Assembly (NCBI RefSeq): GCF_001625365.1
Contig: NZ_LJJF01000001.1
Span: forward strand, 6,132,501-6,196,500
From: Streptomyces sp. MJM8645
GTDB lineage: Bacteria; Actinomycetota; Actinomycetes; Streptomycetales; Streptomycetaceae
Direction: 5' to 3'
DNA: 64,000 nucleotides
Position numbers and translations under genes: made by a program
In this document: positions 26,245-35,800 of the stretch, piece by piece
How the letters are laid out: each line of letters starts with the position of its first letter
How positions within the stretch are numbered: position 1 is the first letter of the stretch
Notes under the pieces: model-generated
Told to the model about the DNA's origin: nothing
The model's database searches: none
The model's input: only the letters and a program-made list of their open reading frames with translations

Positions 26245-27521
26245 TGGCGGTGATCGCGGTGGCCGGCGGCCCGGGCGCGCCCGGCGCGACCACGGCTGCC
26301 CTGGCCCTGCTGCTGGCCTGGCCGCTGGAACCCGGACGGCGGGTCCTGCTGGTGGAGGCCGACCCGGACGGCGGCGCGGTGCTCGCGGGCGCCCTGGAGG
26401 GCCGGGTCGACGCGGTGTACGGGCTGCGCAACCTGGCCGTCGCCGACCGGCGCGGACTGCTCGCCGCGACCATCTGGGAGCAGCTGATCGACCTCTCGCC
26501 CGAGGGCACCGCCGAGCGGCTGCTGCTGCCCGGGCTGACCGACCCCACCCAGGCCCCGGGTCTCGCCTACACCTGGGAGCCGCTCGTCGACCTGCTGCAC
26601 GGCCTCGAACCGCAGGGCTACGACGTCATCGTGGACCTCGGCCGCTCCGGCGCCACCGGCGTGAGCGCCGTGCTGGCCCGCCGGGCGGACGTGGTCGCGG
26701 TGACCGTCCGCACCACGCTGCGCGGCCTGAGCTCGGCCCGGCCCCGGCTGTCCGCGCTCGCCGAGGACCTCGCCACGGCCGGCACCGGGGTGGACGCGCT
26801 CGGACTGCTGCTGGTCGCCGAGGGGCCGTACTCGGGACCGGAGGTGTCGCGCGAGTTCGGCCTGCCGGTGCTGGGGCTGCTGCCGCACGCCACCCGCACG
26901 GCCCGGGTGCTCTCCGACGGCGGTGACATCACCGACCGGCGGTTCATCCGCTCGGAGCTGATGCGGACGGCGCGTTCGGCGGCGGACGAGGTGCAGCTGC
27001 TGGTCCGCCGCCGTCGCCAGCGGCTCGCGCCGACCGCCGCGCCCGTCCCGGCCCAGCTCACCGCCGCGGCCCGGACCGGGACCCAGCCCCAGCCCCCGGC
27101 CGCGGTGCACGCCCAGCCCCCGGTGCCGACCCCGCAGGCGGCCTCGCCGACGGCGTACCGGCCGGTGGAGGGGGAGCAGCCCTCGTACTCCCCGCCGCAG
27201 CCGGTCGGGCCGGTGATCACCACCGGCCCGGTGGCGCCGCTGGCCGGGCTGGCCCCCCAGCCGGCCGCTCCGGCCCCGTTCCCGGGGCACGTCCAGCAGC
27301 CGCAGCAGTCTCAGCCGCAGTCGCCGTACGGGCCGCAGGGCGGCTACGTCGCGTACGACCAGCAGGGTGGGGCCCCGTACGACCAGCAGGGCGCGTACGT
27401 CCGCCCGGAGCCCGAGGACGACGGCCGCTACCCGCTCCAGCAGCCCGCCGTGACACCCGATCAGACACACCCGAACGGTCCGCAGCCGTACAACCCCGGG
27501 GAGGTGCTCCGTGCGCGGTAG
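26244..27521 (+). CDS. tadZ: TadZ/CpaE-like MinD-fold protein with degenerate P-loop
   Basis: 425 residues, ATG at 26244. MinD/ParA-type fold: VIAVAGGPGAPGATTAALALLLAW then VLLVEADPDGGAVLAGALEG, and YDVIVDLGRSGATGVSAVLARRADVVAVTVRTT. The deviant Walker A lacks both lysines (GGPGAPGATT at residues 8-17), so ATP hydrolysis is doubtful; TadZ proteins often have atypical motifs. The C-terminal 140 residues are Pro/Gln-rich. TadZ localises the secretion machine to its assembly site. The gene overlaps the ATPase gene by 11 bases. Confidence 0.88.
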   Translation: MAVIAVAGGPGAPGATTAALALLLAWPLEPGRRVLLVEADPDGGAVLAGALEGRVDAVYGLRNLAVADRRGLLAATIWEQLIDLSPEGTAERLLLPGLTDPTQAPGLAYTWEPLVDLLHGLEPQGYDVIVDLGRSGATGVSAVLARRADVVAVTVRTTLRGLSSARPRLSALAEDLATAGTGVDALGLLLVAEGPYSGPEVSREFGLPVLGLLPHATRTARVLSDGGDITDRRFIRSELMRTARSAADEVQLLVRRRRQRLAPTAAPVPAQLTAAARTGTQPQPPAAVHAQPPVPTPQAASPTAYRPVEGEQPSYSPPQPVGPVITTGPVAPLAGLAPQPAAPAPFPGHVQQPQQSQPQSPYGPQGGYVAYDQQGGAPYDQQGAYVRPEPEDDGRYPLQQPAVTPDQTHPNGPQPYNPGEVLRAR

Positions 27522-29151
27522 CCCCCTGCACCAGCACCCCGCGGCCGACCCGGCCGCGCTGCCCTGGGCCACCCCGGCCCAGGCCCAGGCCCCGACACAG
27601 GCCCAGACGCAGACGCAGGCGGCCGCCCCGCCCCAGGCCTACCGGCCGGGCCCCGTCGCCCCGCAGCCCGCGCCGCCGCCGTACGTCCAGCCGGGCGGCG
27701 CGGCCACGCCCACCGCCGTGCCCTCCCAGCTGCCCTCGCTCGACCTGCGCGGCGCCGCCACCCGGCCGGCCGTCGACCCGCAGGTGGCCCGCGAGCTGAA
27801 GCGCCAGGTCGCGGCCGAACTGCACCAGCAGATCACCCGGTTGACCGCCACCTCGGGCGCCGAACCGGACCGCGCCACCCGCCGCCAGCGCGGCCGCGCG
27901 CTGATCGAGGAGGCGGTCGCCCGCTGGTCCGACGCCTACGCGCAGACCCACGGCATCCCGCCCACCCGGGAGCAGGACCGCGCGCTCGCCGAGGCCGTCT
28001 TCGACCTGCTGTTCCGGGCCGGGCGGCTCCAGCCCTACTTGGACGACCCGGAGATCGAGAACATCCTGATCAACGGCTGCGACGACGTCTGGGTCTCCCG
28101 GGTGCACCAACCCCTGCGCCAGGTGCCGCCGGTGGCCGAGAGCGACGCCGAACTCGTGGAACTGCTCCAGGACCTGGCCCGCCAGCACGGCGGCGGCGAG
28201 CGCAGCCTGTCCACCGCCAGCCCGACCCTCGCGCTGCGCCTGGAGGGCGGCATGCGCCTCCAGGCGCTCACCGAGGTGACGCCCCGCCCGTACGTGGCGA
28301 TCCGGCGCCACCGGGTGGCCTCGGCGACGCTGCCCGAGATGGTCGAACTCGGCACCCTGGACAGCACCTTGGCCGCGTTCCTGGCCGCCGCGATCCGGGC
28401 CCGGAAGAACGTGATGATCACCGGCACCCAGGGCGTCGGCAAGACCAGCCTGCTGCGCGCGATGGCCGCCGAGATCCCACCGGACGAGCGGATCGGCACC
28501 CTGGAGTCGGAGTTCGAGCTGTGGCTGCACACCCTCGGCCACCTGCGCCAGGTCGTCCCGATGGAGGCCCGCGAGGGCAACGGCGAACGCGTCGAGGGCC
28601 GCCTGGCAGGCGAGTTGACGATCGGCGACCTCATCCCGGCGGCGCTGCGGATGACGCTGTCCCGGATCATCGTCGGCGAGGTCCGATCCGGCGAGGTCGT
28701 CCCGATGCTGCGGGTCATGACCAACGGCGAGGGCGGCTCGATGTGCACCCTGCACGCCCGCGGCCCGCACATGGTCGTCGACCGCATCGCCGAACTCTGC
28801 CTGGAGTACGGCTCGCACATGACCGACTCGCTCGCCTACCGGCTCACCGCCAACGCCCTGGACCTCATCGTGCATGTCGCCATGGTCGACGAGACCGCCG
28901 TCGGCGGCCGCCGGCACCGCTTCGTCTCCCACGTCCTGGAGGTCGCCGGCCTCGGCGAGAGCGGCCGGCCCGCGCTGAACACCGTGTTCGGCCCCCGGGT
29001 GGACCTCGGCGAGCCGCGGGCCGTCCCGCACACCCCGCCGCAGTGCCTGGACGACCTGCGCCGGGCCGGCTTCGACGCCGCCCTGCTCGGCTCCCGCTAC
29101 GGCGGCTGGGCCGCCCCGCTGCAGCTGCGGATCGGCGGTGGCGCGCGATGA
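27511..29151 (+). CDS. tadA: Tad secretion ATPase (TadA/CpaF)
   Basis: 546 residues, GTG at 27511 with GGGGAGGTG upstream. Residues 1-90 are a Pro/Gln-rich low-complexity leader. The core has the N-terminal CpaF helical region (QAAVDPQVARELKRQVAAELHQQ), LDDPEIENILINGCDDVWV, Walker A ITGTQGVGKTSLLRAMA (near residue 302), the Asp-box segment, Walker B IIVGEVRSGEVVPMLRVM and the His box TLHARGP. It powers pilin export and assembly as a hexamer at the inner membrane. Clearly intact. Confidence 0.94.
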   Translation: MRGSPLHQHPAADPAALPWATPAQAQAPTQAQTQTQAAAPPQAYRPGPVAPQPAPPPYVQPGGAATPTAVPSQLPSLDLRGAATRPAVDPQVARELKRQVAAELHQQITRLTATSGAEPDRATRRQRGRALIEEAVARWSDAYAQTHGIPPTREQDRALAEAVFDLLFRAGRLQPYLDDPEIENILINGCDDVWVSRVHQPLRQVPPVAESDAELVELLQDLARQHGGGERSLSTASPTLALRLEGGMRLQALTEVTPRPYVAIRRHRVASATLPEMVELGTLDSTLAAFLAAAIRARKNVMITGTQGVGKTSLLRAMAAEIPPDERIGTLESEFELWLHTLGHLRQVVPMEAREGNGERVEGRLAGELTIGDLIPAALRMTLSRIIVGEVRSGEVVPMLRVMTNGEGGSMCTLHARGPHMVVDRIAELCLEYGSHMTDSLAYRLTANALDLIVHVAMVDETAVGGRRHRFVSHVLEVAGLGESGRPALNTVFGPRVDLGEPRAVPHTPPQCLDDLRRAGFDAALLGSRYGGWAAPLQLRIGGGAR

Positions 29152-30110
29152 TGCTGCTGTTCGCCCTGTGCGGGCTGGCCGTCGCGGGCGGCCTGGTCGC
29201 CCTGGTGGCCTGGGCCCGCGGCAGCGACCCGGCGGACGAGGACGAGACCCCGGAGCGGAACAGCCCGCTGGCCGGCCGCGCCCACGTCTTCTGGTACGGC
29301 GCCCCCGGCGCCGCCTCGGCCCGGGTCGCCCGGCTGCGCCGGATCCAGCTGCCGCTCGCGCTCGCCGGCGCCCCGCTCGCCTGGCTGTTCACCGGCATCC
29401 CGCTGGCCGCCCTGCTGGTGCCGCTGGCCGTGTTCGGCCTGCCCTGGTTGTTCGACACCACCCGCCCGGACAACCGCCGGATCGAACGCCTGGAGGCGCT
29501 GTCCGAGTGGACCCAGCGCATCGCCGACGTGCTGCTGCTCGGCGTCGGCCTCAACCAGGCCATCGTCACCAGCCGCCGCACCGCCCCCGCCGCCCTGGAG
29601 GAGGAGATCGGCGAACTGGCCGCCCGGCTCCAGGCCCGCTGGCGGCCCGAGGAGGCGCTCCAGGCCTTCGCCGACAGCGTCGCCGACGCCACCGCCGACA
29701 AGGTGCTCGCCGCGCTCGTGCTGCGCTCCGGTGACAGCGGCCCCGGCCTGGCCCGGGCACTGGCCGACATGGCCGACTCGGTGCGCGAGGAGGTCCGCCA
29801 GCGCCGCGCCATCGAGGCCGACCGGGCCAAGCACCGCACCACCATCCGCTGGCTGGTCGGCATCATCGTGCTGGTCGTCACGGTCGGCTCCTTCAACACC
29901 GAGTACACCCGGCCGTACGGCACGTTGCTCGGCCAGATCGTGCTCGCCGTCGTCGCCGCCCTGTTCGTCGCGATCATCGCCTGGATGCGCGCCCTCGCCT
30001 CGCACCCGCCGGTGCCCCGGCTGCTGGCGCCCGACCGGCGCGGCAAGGCCGGGCGCCGCGCCCCGGCGCGCGAGGACGAGGCGCTCCAGCAGCTCGGGGA
30101 GGTCCGGTGA
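29148..30110 (+). CDS. tadB: Tad inner-membrane platform protein TadB
   Basis: 320 residues, ATG at 29148 in an ATGA overlap with the ATPase gene. Membrane helices at the N-terminus (LLFALCGLAVAGGLVALVAWA), near residues 65-95 and two at the C-terminus (TIRWLVGIIVLVVTVGS; QIVLAVVAALFVAIIAWM) surround a cytosolic T2SSF-type domain (RRIERLEALSEWTQRIADVLLLGVGLNQAI). Partner of TadC and TadA. Confidence 0.9.
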   Translation: MMLLFALCGLAVAGGLVALVAWARGSDPADEDETPERNSPLAGRAHVFWYGAPGAASARVARLRRIQLPLALAGAPLAWLFTGIPLAALLVPLAVFGLPWLFDTTRPDNRRIERLEALSEWTQRIADVLLLGVGLNQAIVTSRRTAPAALEEEIGELAARLQARWRPEEALQAFADSVADATADKVLAALVLRSGDSGPGLARALADMADSVREEVRQRRAIEADRAKHRTTIRWLVGIIVLVVTVGSFNTEYTRPYGTLLGQIVLAVVAALFVAIIAWMRALASHPPVPRLLAPDRRGKAGRRAPAREDEALQQLGEVR

Positions 30111-30985
30111 TCTCCCCCTGGTCCGTGCTGGCCGGGGCCGTCGCCGCCGGCGGCGTCGCCCTGCTGATCGCCGAACTGCGGCCCGCGCCGCCCGACCTGC
30201 GCCAGGCCCTGGACCGGCTGCACCGCACCCCCGCCGAACGGGCCGCGGACCCGGACGAGCGGCCGCGCTGGTACGACCGGATCGGCGAGCGCTCGATCGG
30301 CCTGCGCGGAGTGTCCCTGCCGCACCGCGAACTCGCCCTGATCGGCCGCGCCCCGGCCCGGTTCATGGTGCACAAGCTGCTGTTCGCCGCGATCGGCCTG
30401 CTGCTGCCCGCCTACCTGGGCGCGATGGCCGTGCTGATGGACATCGGCCTGCCCTTCGCCCTGCCGCTGCTGGCCGGGCCACTGCTGGCCGGCCTGCTCT
30501 GGTTCGTCCCCGACGGCATCGTGCGCGGCGAGGCCAAGGAGGCGCGCAGCGAGTACCTGCACGGCATCGCCGCCTACCTCGAACTCGTCGCCCTGGAACG
30601 GGCTGCCGACTGCGGGCCCGCCGAGGCGCTGCGCCGCGCCGCCGCGGTCGGGCGCGGCACCGTGTTCCGGCGCATCCGCGACGCCCTCGACCGCGCCGCC
30701 ACCGACCGGCTCCCGCCCTGGGCCGGACTCGACGCGCTGGCCGAGGAGTTGGGGCTCAGCCCGCTGCAGGACGTGGCGGACATCATGCGGCTGTCCGGCA
30801 CCGACGGCGCCGCCGTGTACGACACCCTGCGGGCGCGCGCCAAGGGCCTGCGCGGCGAGCTGCTCGCCGAGGACCTCGCCCGCGCCAACGCCGACAGCGA
30901 GCGGATGGTCGCACCCGGAGCCGCCCTCACCCTGCTGATGACCGTCCTGATCGTCTTCCCCGCACTCCACCAGATGCTCAACTGA
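30107..30985 (+). CDS. tadC: Tad inner-membrane platform protein TadC
   Basis: 292 residues, GTG at 30107, overlapping the tadB stop by 4. Two or three central membrane helices (LLFAAIGLLLPAYLGAMAVLM; LPLLAGPLLAGLLWFV) and a C-terminal helix (APGAALTLLMTVLIVFP) frame a T2SSF domain (YLHGIAAYLELVALERAADCGPAEALRRAA). Forms the membrane platform with TadB. Confidence 0.9.
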   Translation: MISPWSVLAGAVAAGGVALLIAELRPAPPDLRQALDRLHRTPAERAADPDERPRWYDRIGERSIGLRGVSLPHRELALIGRAPARFMVHKLLFAAIGLLLPAYLGAMAVLMDIGLPFALPLLAGPLLAGLLWFVPDGIVRGEAKEARSEYLHGIAAYLELVALERAADCGPAEALRRAAAVGRGTVFRRIRDALDRAATDRLPPWAGLDALAEELGLSPLQDVADIMRLSGTDGAAVYDTLRARAKGLRGELLAEDLARANADSERMVAPGAALTLLMTVLIVFPALHQMLN

Positions 30986-31039
30986 CCCTCCTCACAGGGC
31001 ATCTGGCACCACACCGCACTCCACCCCCGGGAGACCCGA

Positions 31040-31327
31040 ATGACCGTCCGACTCGTCCACCTGGCAGGCCGGCTGATCCGGCCCGTCCTGCTGCCCGTGC
31101 AGTTCGCCCTGCTGCTGTTCACCCTGCGGCTCGGCCGGCTGCGGGCCGCCCGCGCGCGCGGCGACCGCGGCGCGATCAGCATCGAACTCGCGCTCGCCAT
31201 CATCGCGTTGGTCTTCGTCGCGGGCGCCGTCGCGACCGCGTTGTACCTGCTGAAGGACAAGGTCGTGCAGAAGGTGCAGCAGGACCCGAACATGCCGGGT
31301 GCGGGCGCGGGAGGCGCCACCAAGTGA
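31040..31327 (+). CDS. Small pilin-like protein of the Tad locus (putative Flp or pseudopilin)
   Basis: 95 residues, ATG at 31040 with GGGAG upstream. A first hydrophobic stretch (VLLPVQFALLLFTLRLG) and a basic loop (RAARARGDR) precede GAISIELALAIIALVFVAGAVATALYLL, which looks like a prepilin cleavage and assembly helix: Gly before the hydrophobic run and Glu four residues into it. Short polar tail. It is the best candidate for the Flp-like major subunit. Having two hydrophobic segments is unusual for Flp, where the leader is short and polar. Confidence 0.75.
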   Translation: MTVRLVHLAGRLIRPVLLPVQFALLLFTLRLGRLRAARARGDRGAISIELALAIIALVFVAGAVATALYLLKDKVVQKVQQDPNMPGAGAGGATK

Positions 31328-31740
31328 CGTACCGACCTCGCCGCCGCGGCGACCGGGGGTCGATGAGCGTGAGCCTCGCCATCGTCTTCCCGGTCGTCCT
31401 GGTGCTCCTGATGCTCGTCGTCCAGGCCGCGCTGCTGTGGTACGACCGCCAGCTCGCGCTCACCGCCGCCCGCGAGGGCGTGGACGCCGGCCGGATCCAG
31501 GGCAACGCGACGGACGAGGTGAAGAACGAGGCGGCGCGCCGACAGGCCAGGGACTTCCTCGACCGGCAGGGCGTGCACTCGTACACGGTGACGACCGACG
31601 GCAGCACGCCCGAAGTGGTCCGGGTCACGGTGGCGGTGCGCCCGCCGCTGCTGATACCCGGGCTGTCGGCGCCCGCCCTCACGCAGTTCGCCGAGGCGCC
31701 GCGCGAGCACTTCGTCCCGCCGGTGGCGGTGGCGCCGTGA
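31324..31740 (+). CDS. tadE: TadE-like pseudopilin
   Basis: 138 residues, GTG at 31324 (GTGA overlap with the pilin-like gene). Basic leader (TYRPRRRGDRGS), hydrophobic segment MSVSLAIVFPVVLVLLMLVVQAALLWYD, then AREGVDAGRIQG and a C-terminal extracytoplasmic domain. Matches the TadE pattern (RGS..E/S.A...P.), although the usual Glu after the leader is replaced (MSVSLAIVFP). Confidence 0.85.
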   Translation: MTYRPRRRGDRGSMSVSLAIVFPVVLVLLMLVVQAALLWYDRQLALTAAREGVDAGRIQGNATDEVKNEAARRQARDFLDRQGVHSYTVTTDGSTPEVVRVTVAVRPPLLIPGLSAPALTQFAEAPREHFVPPVAVAP

Positions 31741-32279
31741 GACAGCGGACCCGGGCCGACTGGTGGCCGGCGCCGCGCGCCGAGCGTGGTTCCGAGCGCC
31801 GTTGCGCGCCCCGGGCCGAGCGCCGTTCCGCACGCCGGCCCCGGTGGTGGCCGGTCCGGCGGAGCGACGGCGGCGCCGTCGCCATCGAGGCGGCGATCGT
31901 CGTGCCCCCGGTGGTCGGGCTGGTCCTGGTGGCCATCGCCGCCGGGCGGGTGCAGACCACGGCCGGTACGGTCGAGGCCGCCGCCCGGGCCGGCGCCCGC
32001 ACCGCCTCGCTGCAGCGCAGCGTCGACGGGATGACGCAGCCGGGCCGGGACTCGGCCCTCGCGACGCTGCGCCAGCAGGGCGTCTCCTGCCGCAACGGGG
32101 ACGTCCAGGTCGTGCCCGGCCGACTGGACCTGCCCGGCGGCGCCGTCACGACCGTCAAGGTCACCGTGGTGTGCGACGTCGAACTGGCGGACCTGCTCGG
32201 CGGACCGTCCGGCGTACCCGTGACGAAGCACCTCGTCGGCGAGTTCACCTCCGTGGTGGACCGCTACCGGGGCACATGA
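31737..32279 (+). CDS. TadE/TadF-like pseudopilin
   Basis: 180 residues, GTG at 31737 overlapping the previous stop by 4. A long Arg/Trp-rich N-terminus with two PRAER repeats precedes DGGAVAIEAAIVVPPVVGLVLVAIAAG, the TadE signature with its conserved Glu (AIEAA). Then come AAARAGARTASLQRS and a beta-rich extracytoplasmic domain with two Cys (VSCRNGD, VVCDVE). A minor pilin of the Tad system. Confidence 0.85.
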   Translation: MRQRTRADWWPAPRAERGSERRCAPRAERRSARRPRWWPVRRSDGGAVAIEAAIVVPPVVGLVLVAIAAGRVQTTAGTVEAAARAGARTASLQRSVDGMTQPGRDSALATLRQQGVSCRNGDVQVVPGRLDLPGGAVTTVKVTVVCDVELADLLGGPSGVPVTKHLVGEFTSVVDRYRGT

Positions 32280-32890
32280 CGGCCCGGGGCGGCACCCGGC
32301 GGGACACGGGCCACGACGGGGGATTGGGGACGGCCCGCGCGGGGGAGACGCAAGCGGAGAGCGCACGGGGGATGACGCGACGGGACCGGCCGGCGCCCGG
32401 TGGGGGCCGGTGGGGCGGACGAGGTGCGGGAGGGGCAGGGGGGATGGGAGTGCCTGTCAGGGCGCGGCGCCGACGCCGCTCCGACCGGGGCGCGGTCGCC
32501 CTCTTCGTGGCGATCTGCGCGGCCTACGTCGTGCTCGTCATCGCCCTGGTGATCGACGCCGGCGGCCGGTTGCGGGTCGCCGAACGCACCGACGCCTACG
32601 CCCAGGAGGCCGCGCGGGTCGGCGGACAGCAGCTCGACCAGGCCGCCGTCCTCCAGGGGAAGGGCTTCAAAATCCAGCAGGACTACGTCCGGCAGGCCGC
32701 CGACGCCTACCTGGCCCTGTACGGCCTCCAGGCGGGCGAGGTCGAGTTCTCCGGCGACGGCAAGGTCGTCACCGTCACCGTGCGGGCCGACTACCGGCCC
32801 GTCCTGCTGGGCGCGCTCGGGGAGCGGAAGGTAACGGGCAAGGGCAGTGCGACCCTCGTCCACGGAGTCGAGAAAGCGGAGACCGACTGA
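32276..32890 (+). CDS. tadG: TadG-like pilus assembly protein
   Basis: 204 residues from ATG at 32276 (ATGA overlap). An internal ATG at 32444 with GGAGGGG upstream is a serious alternative, because codon bias weakens between the two. The core is RSDRGAVALFVAICAAYVVLVIALVIDAGGRLRVAERTDAYAQEAARVGGQQLD, the TadG/Flp-associated Tad domain with one membrane helix, followed by an extracytoplasmic region. Shares an overlap (TGATG) with the LysM/BTAD gene. Confidence 0.83.
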   Translation: MTARGGTRRDTGHDGGLGTARAGETQAESARGMTRRDRPAPGGGRWGGRGAGGAGGMGVPVRARRRRRSDRGAVALFVAICAAYVVLVIALVIDAGGRLRVAERTDAYAQEAARVGGQQLDQAAVLQGKGFKIQQDYVRQAADAYLALYGLQAGEVEFSGDGKVVTVTVRADYRPVLLGALGERKVTGKGSATLVHGVEKAETD

Positions 32891-35800
32891 TGGCCGCGCC
32901 ACGTGCCAAGGACCAGGCCCGAACCGCCCCGGGCCGGGCTCGAACCGCCAAGGGCCGGAGCCCGGGCGCCAAGGACCAGGCCCGGAGCGCCAACGGCCGG
33001 GCCCACACCGGACACCGGGCCGCCGGCCGCCCCGCCGCCCCGGCGCCCCGCCCACCGCGCGGGCGCGGCCGCGGCGCAGCCCTGATCACCGCGCTCGCCG
33101 CGCTGGTCACCCTGCTCGCCCTGCTGCTCGGCGTCCCCGCGCTGCTGCTCTACGGCACCCGTGCGGTCGCCGCGATGGGCGACGTCGCGCCGGACGGCGT
33201 CGGCCAGGCGCTCACCGGCCCGGACGACGGACGGCTGTTCCTCTGGCTGCTGGTCGTGGTCGGCTGGCTCGCCTGGGGCTGCTTCGCGTTCTCCGTCCTG
33301 CTGGAGATCCCCGCGCAGCTGCGCGGCCGGATCGCCCGCCGCATCCCCGCCTTCGGCTGGAGCCAGCGGATGGCGGCCGGCCTGGTCGGCTCGGTGTTCG
33401 CGCTGATGCCGGTCGCCGGCTCGGCCTTCGCCGCCACCCCGGCCCACACCGCCACCGCCCCGGCGGAGTTGGCGGCCGGAGTGCAGCGCGCCGCCCTGCC
33501 CGCCGCCCAGGCCGCGCCCGCGCTGGCGCCCGCCGCCGAGCAGAACCCCACGTACACCGTGCGGGACAGCCGGCCCGCCGACAGCCTGTGGTCCATCGCC
33601 GAACGCCAACTGGGCTCCGGTGAACGGTGGGTGGAGATCGCCAAGCTCAACGACGGCCGGGTGATGGACGATTCAGGCATCCGCTTCGACGCCGACCGGC
33701 CGATCCAGCCGGGGTGGGCGCTGCTGATGCCGGGGGACGCGAAGGCGGACGGGTCGGCGCCTGCGCCTGCTCCGACGCCTGCTCCTCCGTCCGAGCCCGC
33801 GCCCGCCCCTGCTTCCGGTGCGGCCCAGGTGCCGCAGGCCGGGACGGAGCCGGGTGCGGGCGGGCACGCGACGGTGACCGTCCAGGGCGGGGACAGCCTG
33901 TCCGTCATCGCCCAGAGGGAGTTGGGGGACGCCGAGGCGTGGCCGAAGCTCTTCGAGGCGAACAAGGGCGCCCAGGCGCCGGACGGGGAACGGCTGACCG
34001 ATCCGGACGTGCTGGTGCCCGGGATGGTGCTCACGGTGCCGGGGGCGGCCGCTCCCGCGCCCGCTCCCTCGCCTGCTCCTCCGTCCGAGCCCGCGCCCGC
34101 GCCCGCGCCCGCTCCGGCGCCGTCGACCGGCCGGCCGTCGGCCGACCAGGCGCCCGCCACTCCCGCCCCCGCGCCGACCCAGGCCGCGCCGACCCCGGCC
34201 GCGTCCCAGCCCGTCACCCCGGCACCCACCCACGCGCCCACCCATGCGCCTGCCCCCGCCGCGCACGCCGAACCGGCCGCCGGTGACGACTACTCCATCG
34301 CCCTCACCGCCTCCACCGTCGGTGTCCTGCTCGCCGCCGTCATGGTCGGCACCGTCGCCCACAAGCGCGGCACCCAGCTGCGCGCCCGCCGCCCCCGGCA
34401 CCGCATCACCATGCCCGACGCCGAGGCCGCCGCCTTCGAGAACGAGCTCAGGGCCCGTCAGGACGACGCCGGCCTCGACCTGCTCGACCGCGCCCTGCGC
34501 ACCATGGCCCGCAACACCGTGCGCGGCGGCAAGCGCCTGCCCGCCATCGTCGCCGCCCGGATCACCCCCGGCCACACCATCGAACTGCACCTCTCCGGCC
34601 CGGCCACCCCGATCGCGCCGTTCCGCGCCGCGCACGCCGCCAACGTCTGGTGGTGCAGCCTCGACTCCGGCGACCTGCTCAGCGCCGCCCAGGCCCGCAA
34701 GACCGCCGCGCCCTACCCCGCCCTGGTCACCCTCGGCACCTCGCCCGACGGCTCGGTCGTCCTCGCCGACCTGGAGGCCGTCCGGCTGCTCCACCTCTCC
34801 GGCCACCCCGACGACGCCCGCGACATCCTGCGCACCCTCGCCGTCGAACTCGCGCACAGCCCGCTCGCCGACCGGCTCCACCTGCACCTGGTCGACCTCG
34901 CCGAGGAGATGCCGATCAGCGGCCCGGCCGCCGAACGCATCCACCGCCACCCCACCCTGGAGGCCGCGCTCGCCGCCCTCGGCCCGCGCACCGCCAAGGC
35001 CCGCGCCACCCTGGTCGCCGCCGAGGCCGCCAGCCCGCGCGACGCCCGCAGCCGGGGCCAGGCCGACGAGTCCTGGACCCCCGAGATCGTGCTCTGCGCC
35101 CAGCAGCCCGGCGGCGAGGTCCCCGCCGAACTCGGCCGCCTGCTCGACGCCCGGCCGCGCACCTGCGTCGCCGTCATCACCCGCGCCCCCGAACGCGGCA
35201 CCGGCCCCGTCGCCCGCTGGACCCTCCCGGCCACCGGCCAGGCGGCCATCCCCGGCCTGCACCTCACCGTCGAACTCCAGCGGCTCAGCGACCAGCAGTA
35301 CGACCAGGTCACCGAACTGCTCCGCGCCGCAGACGACCTCACCCAGCACCCGGCCCCCGCCTGGACCCTGGACGGTCCCGGCCTCGACCCCGACGCGGAC
35401 GACGACGACACCGATACGGCCGAACTGCCCGCCGCCGTACCCGTGCTGGCCGCCGTCGGCGCCGCCGCGACCGGCGCGCAGGGCGGTACGGACACGGCCG
35501 CCGGGCCCCGGCTGCTCGCCCGGGTCATCGGCACCGGCGCCAGCCCGTTCGCGGGCACCGACCCGGCGACGCCGGTACCGGCCCCTCCGGCCGGGCCGGG
35601 GCGGTACGCGGTCAACGGGCAGGGGCGGCAGGCCGCCTCCGCCGAGACCGAGACCGGGAGCGGGAGCGGAGTCGGTACCGGTACCGGGAGCGGGACCGGG
35701 ACCGACGAAGAGCTCGTGGTCGGGCAGCTCGTTGACGAGGCCACGGACGAGGCAGCGGACGAGGCCACCCGGGACCTGCGCCGCCCGGACGCGGTGGCGG

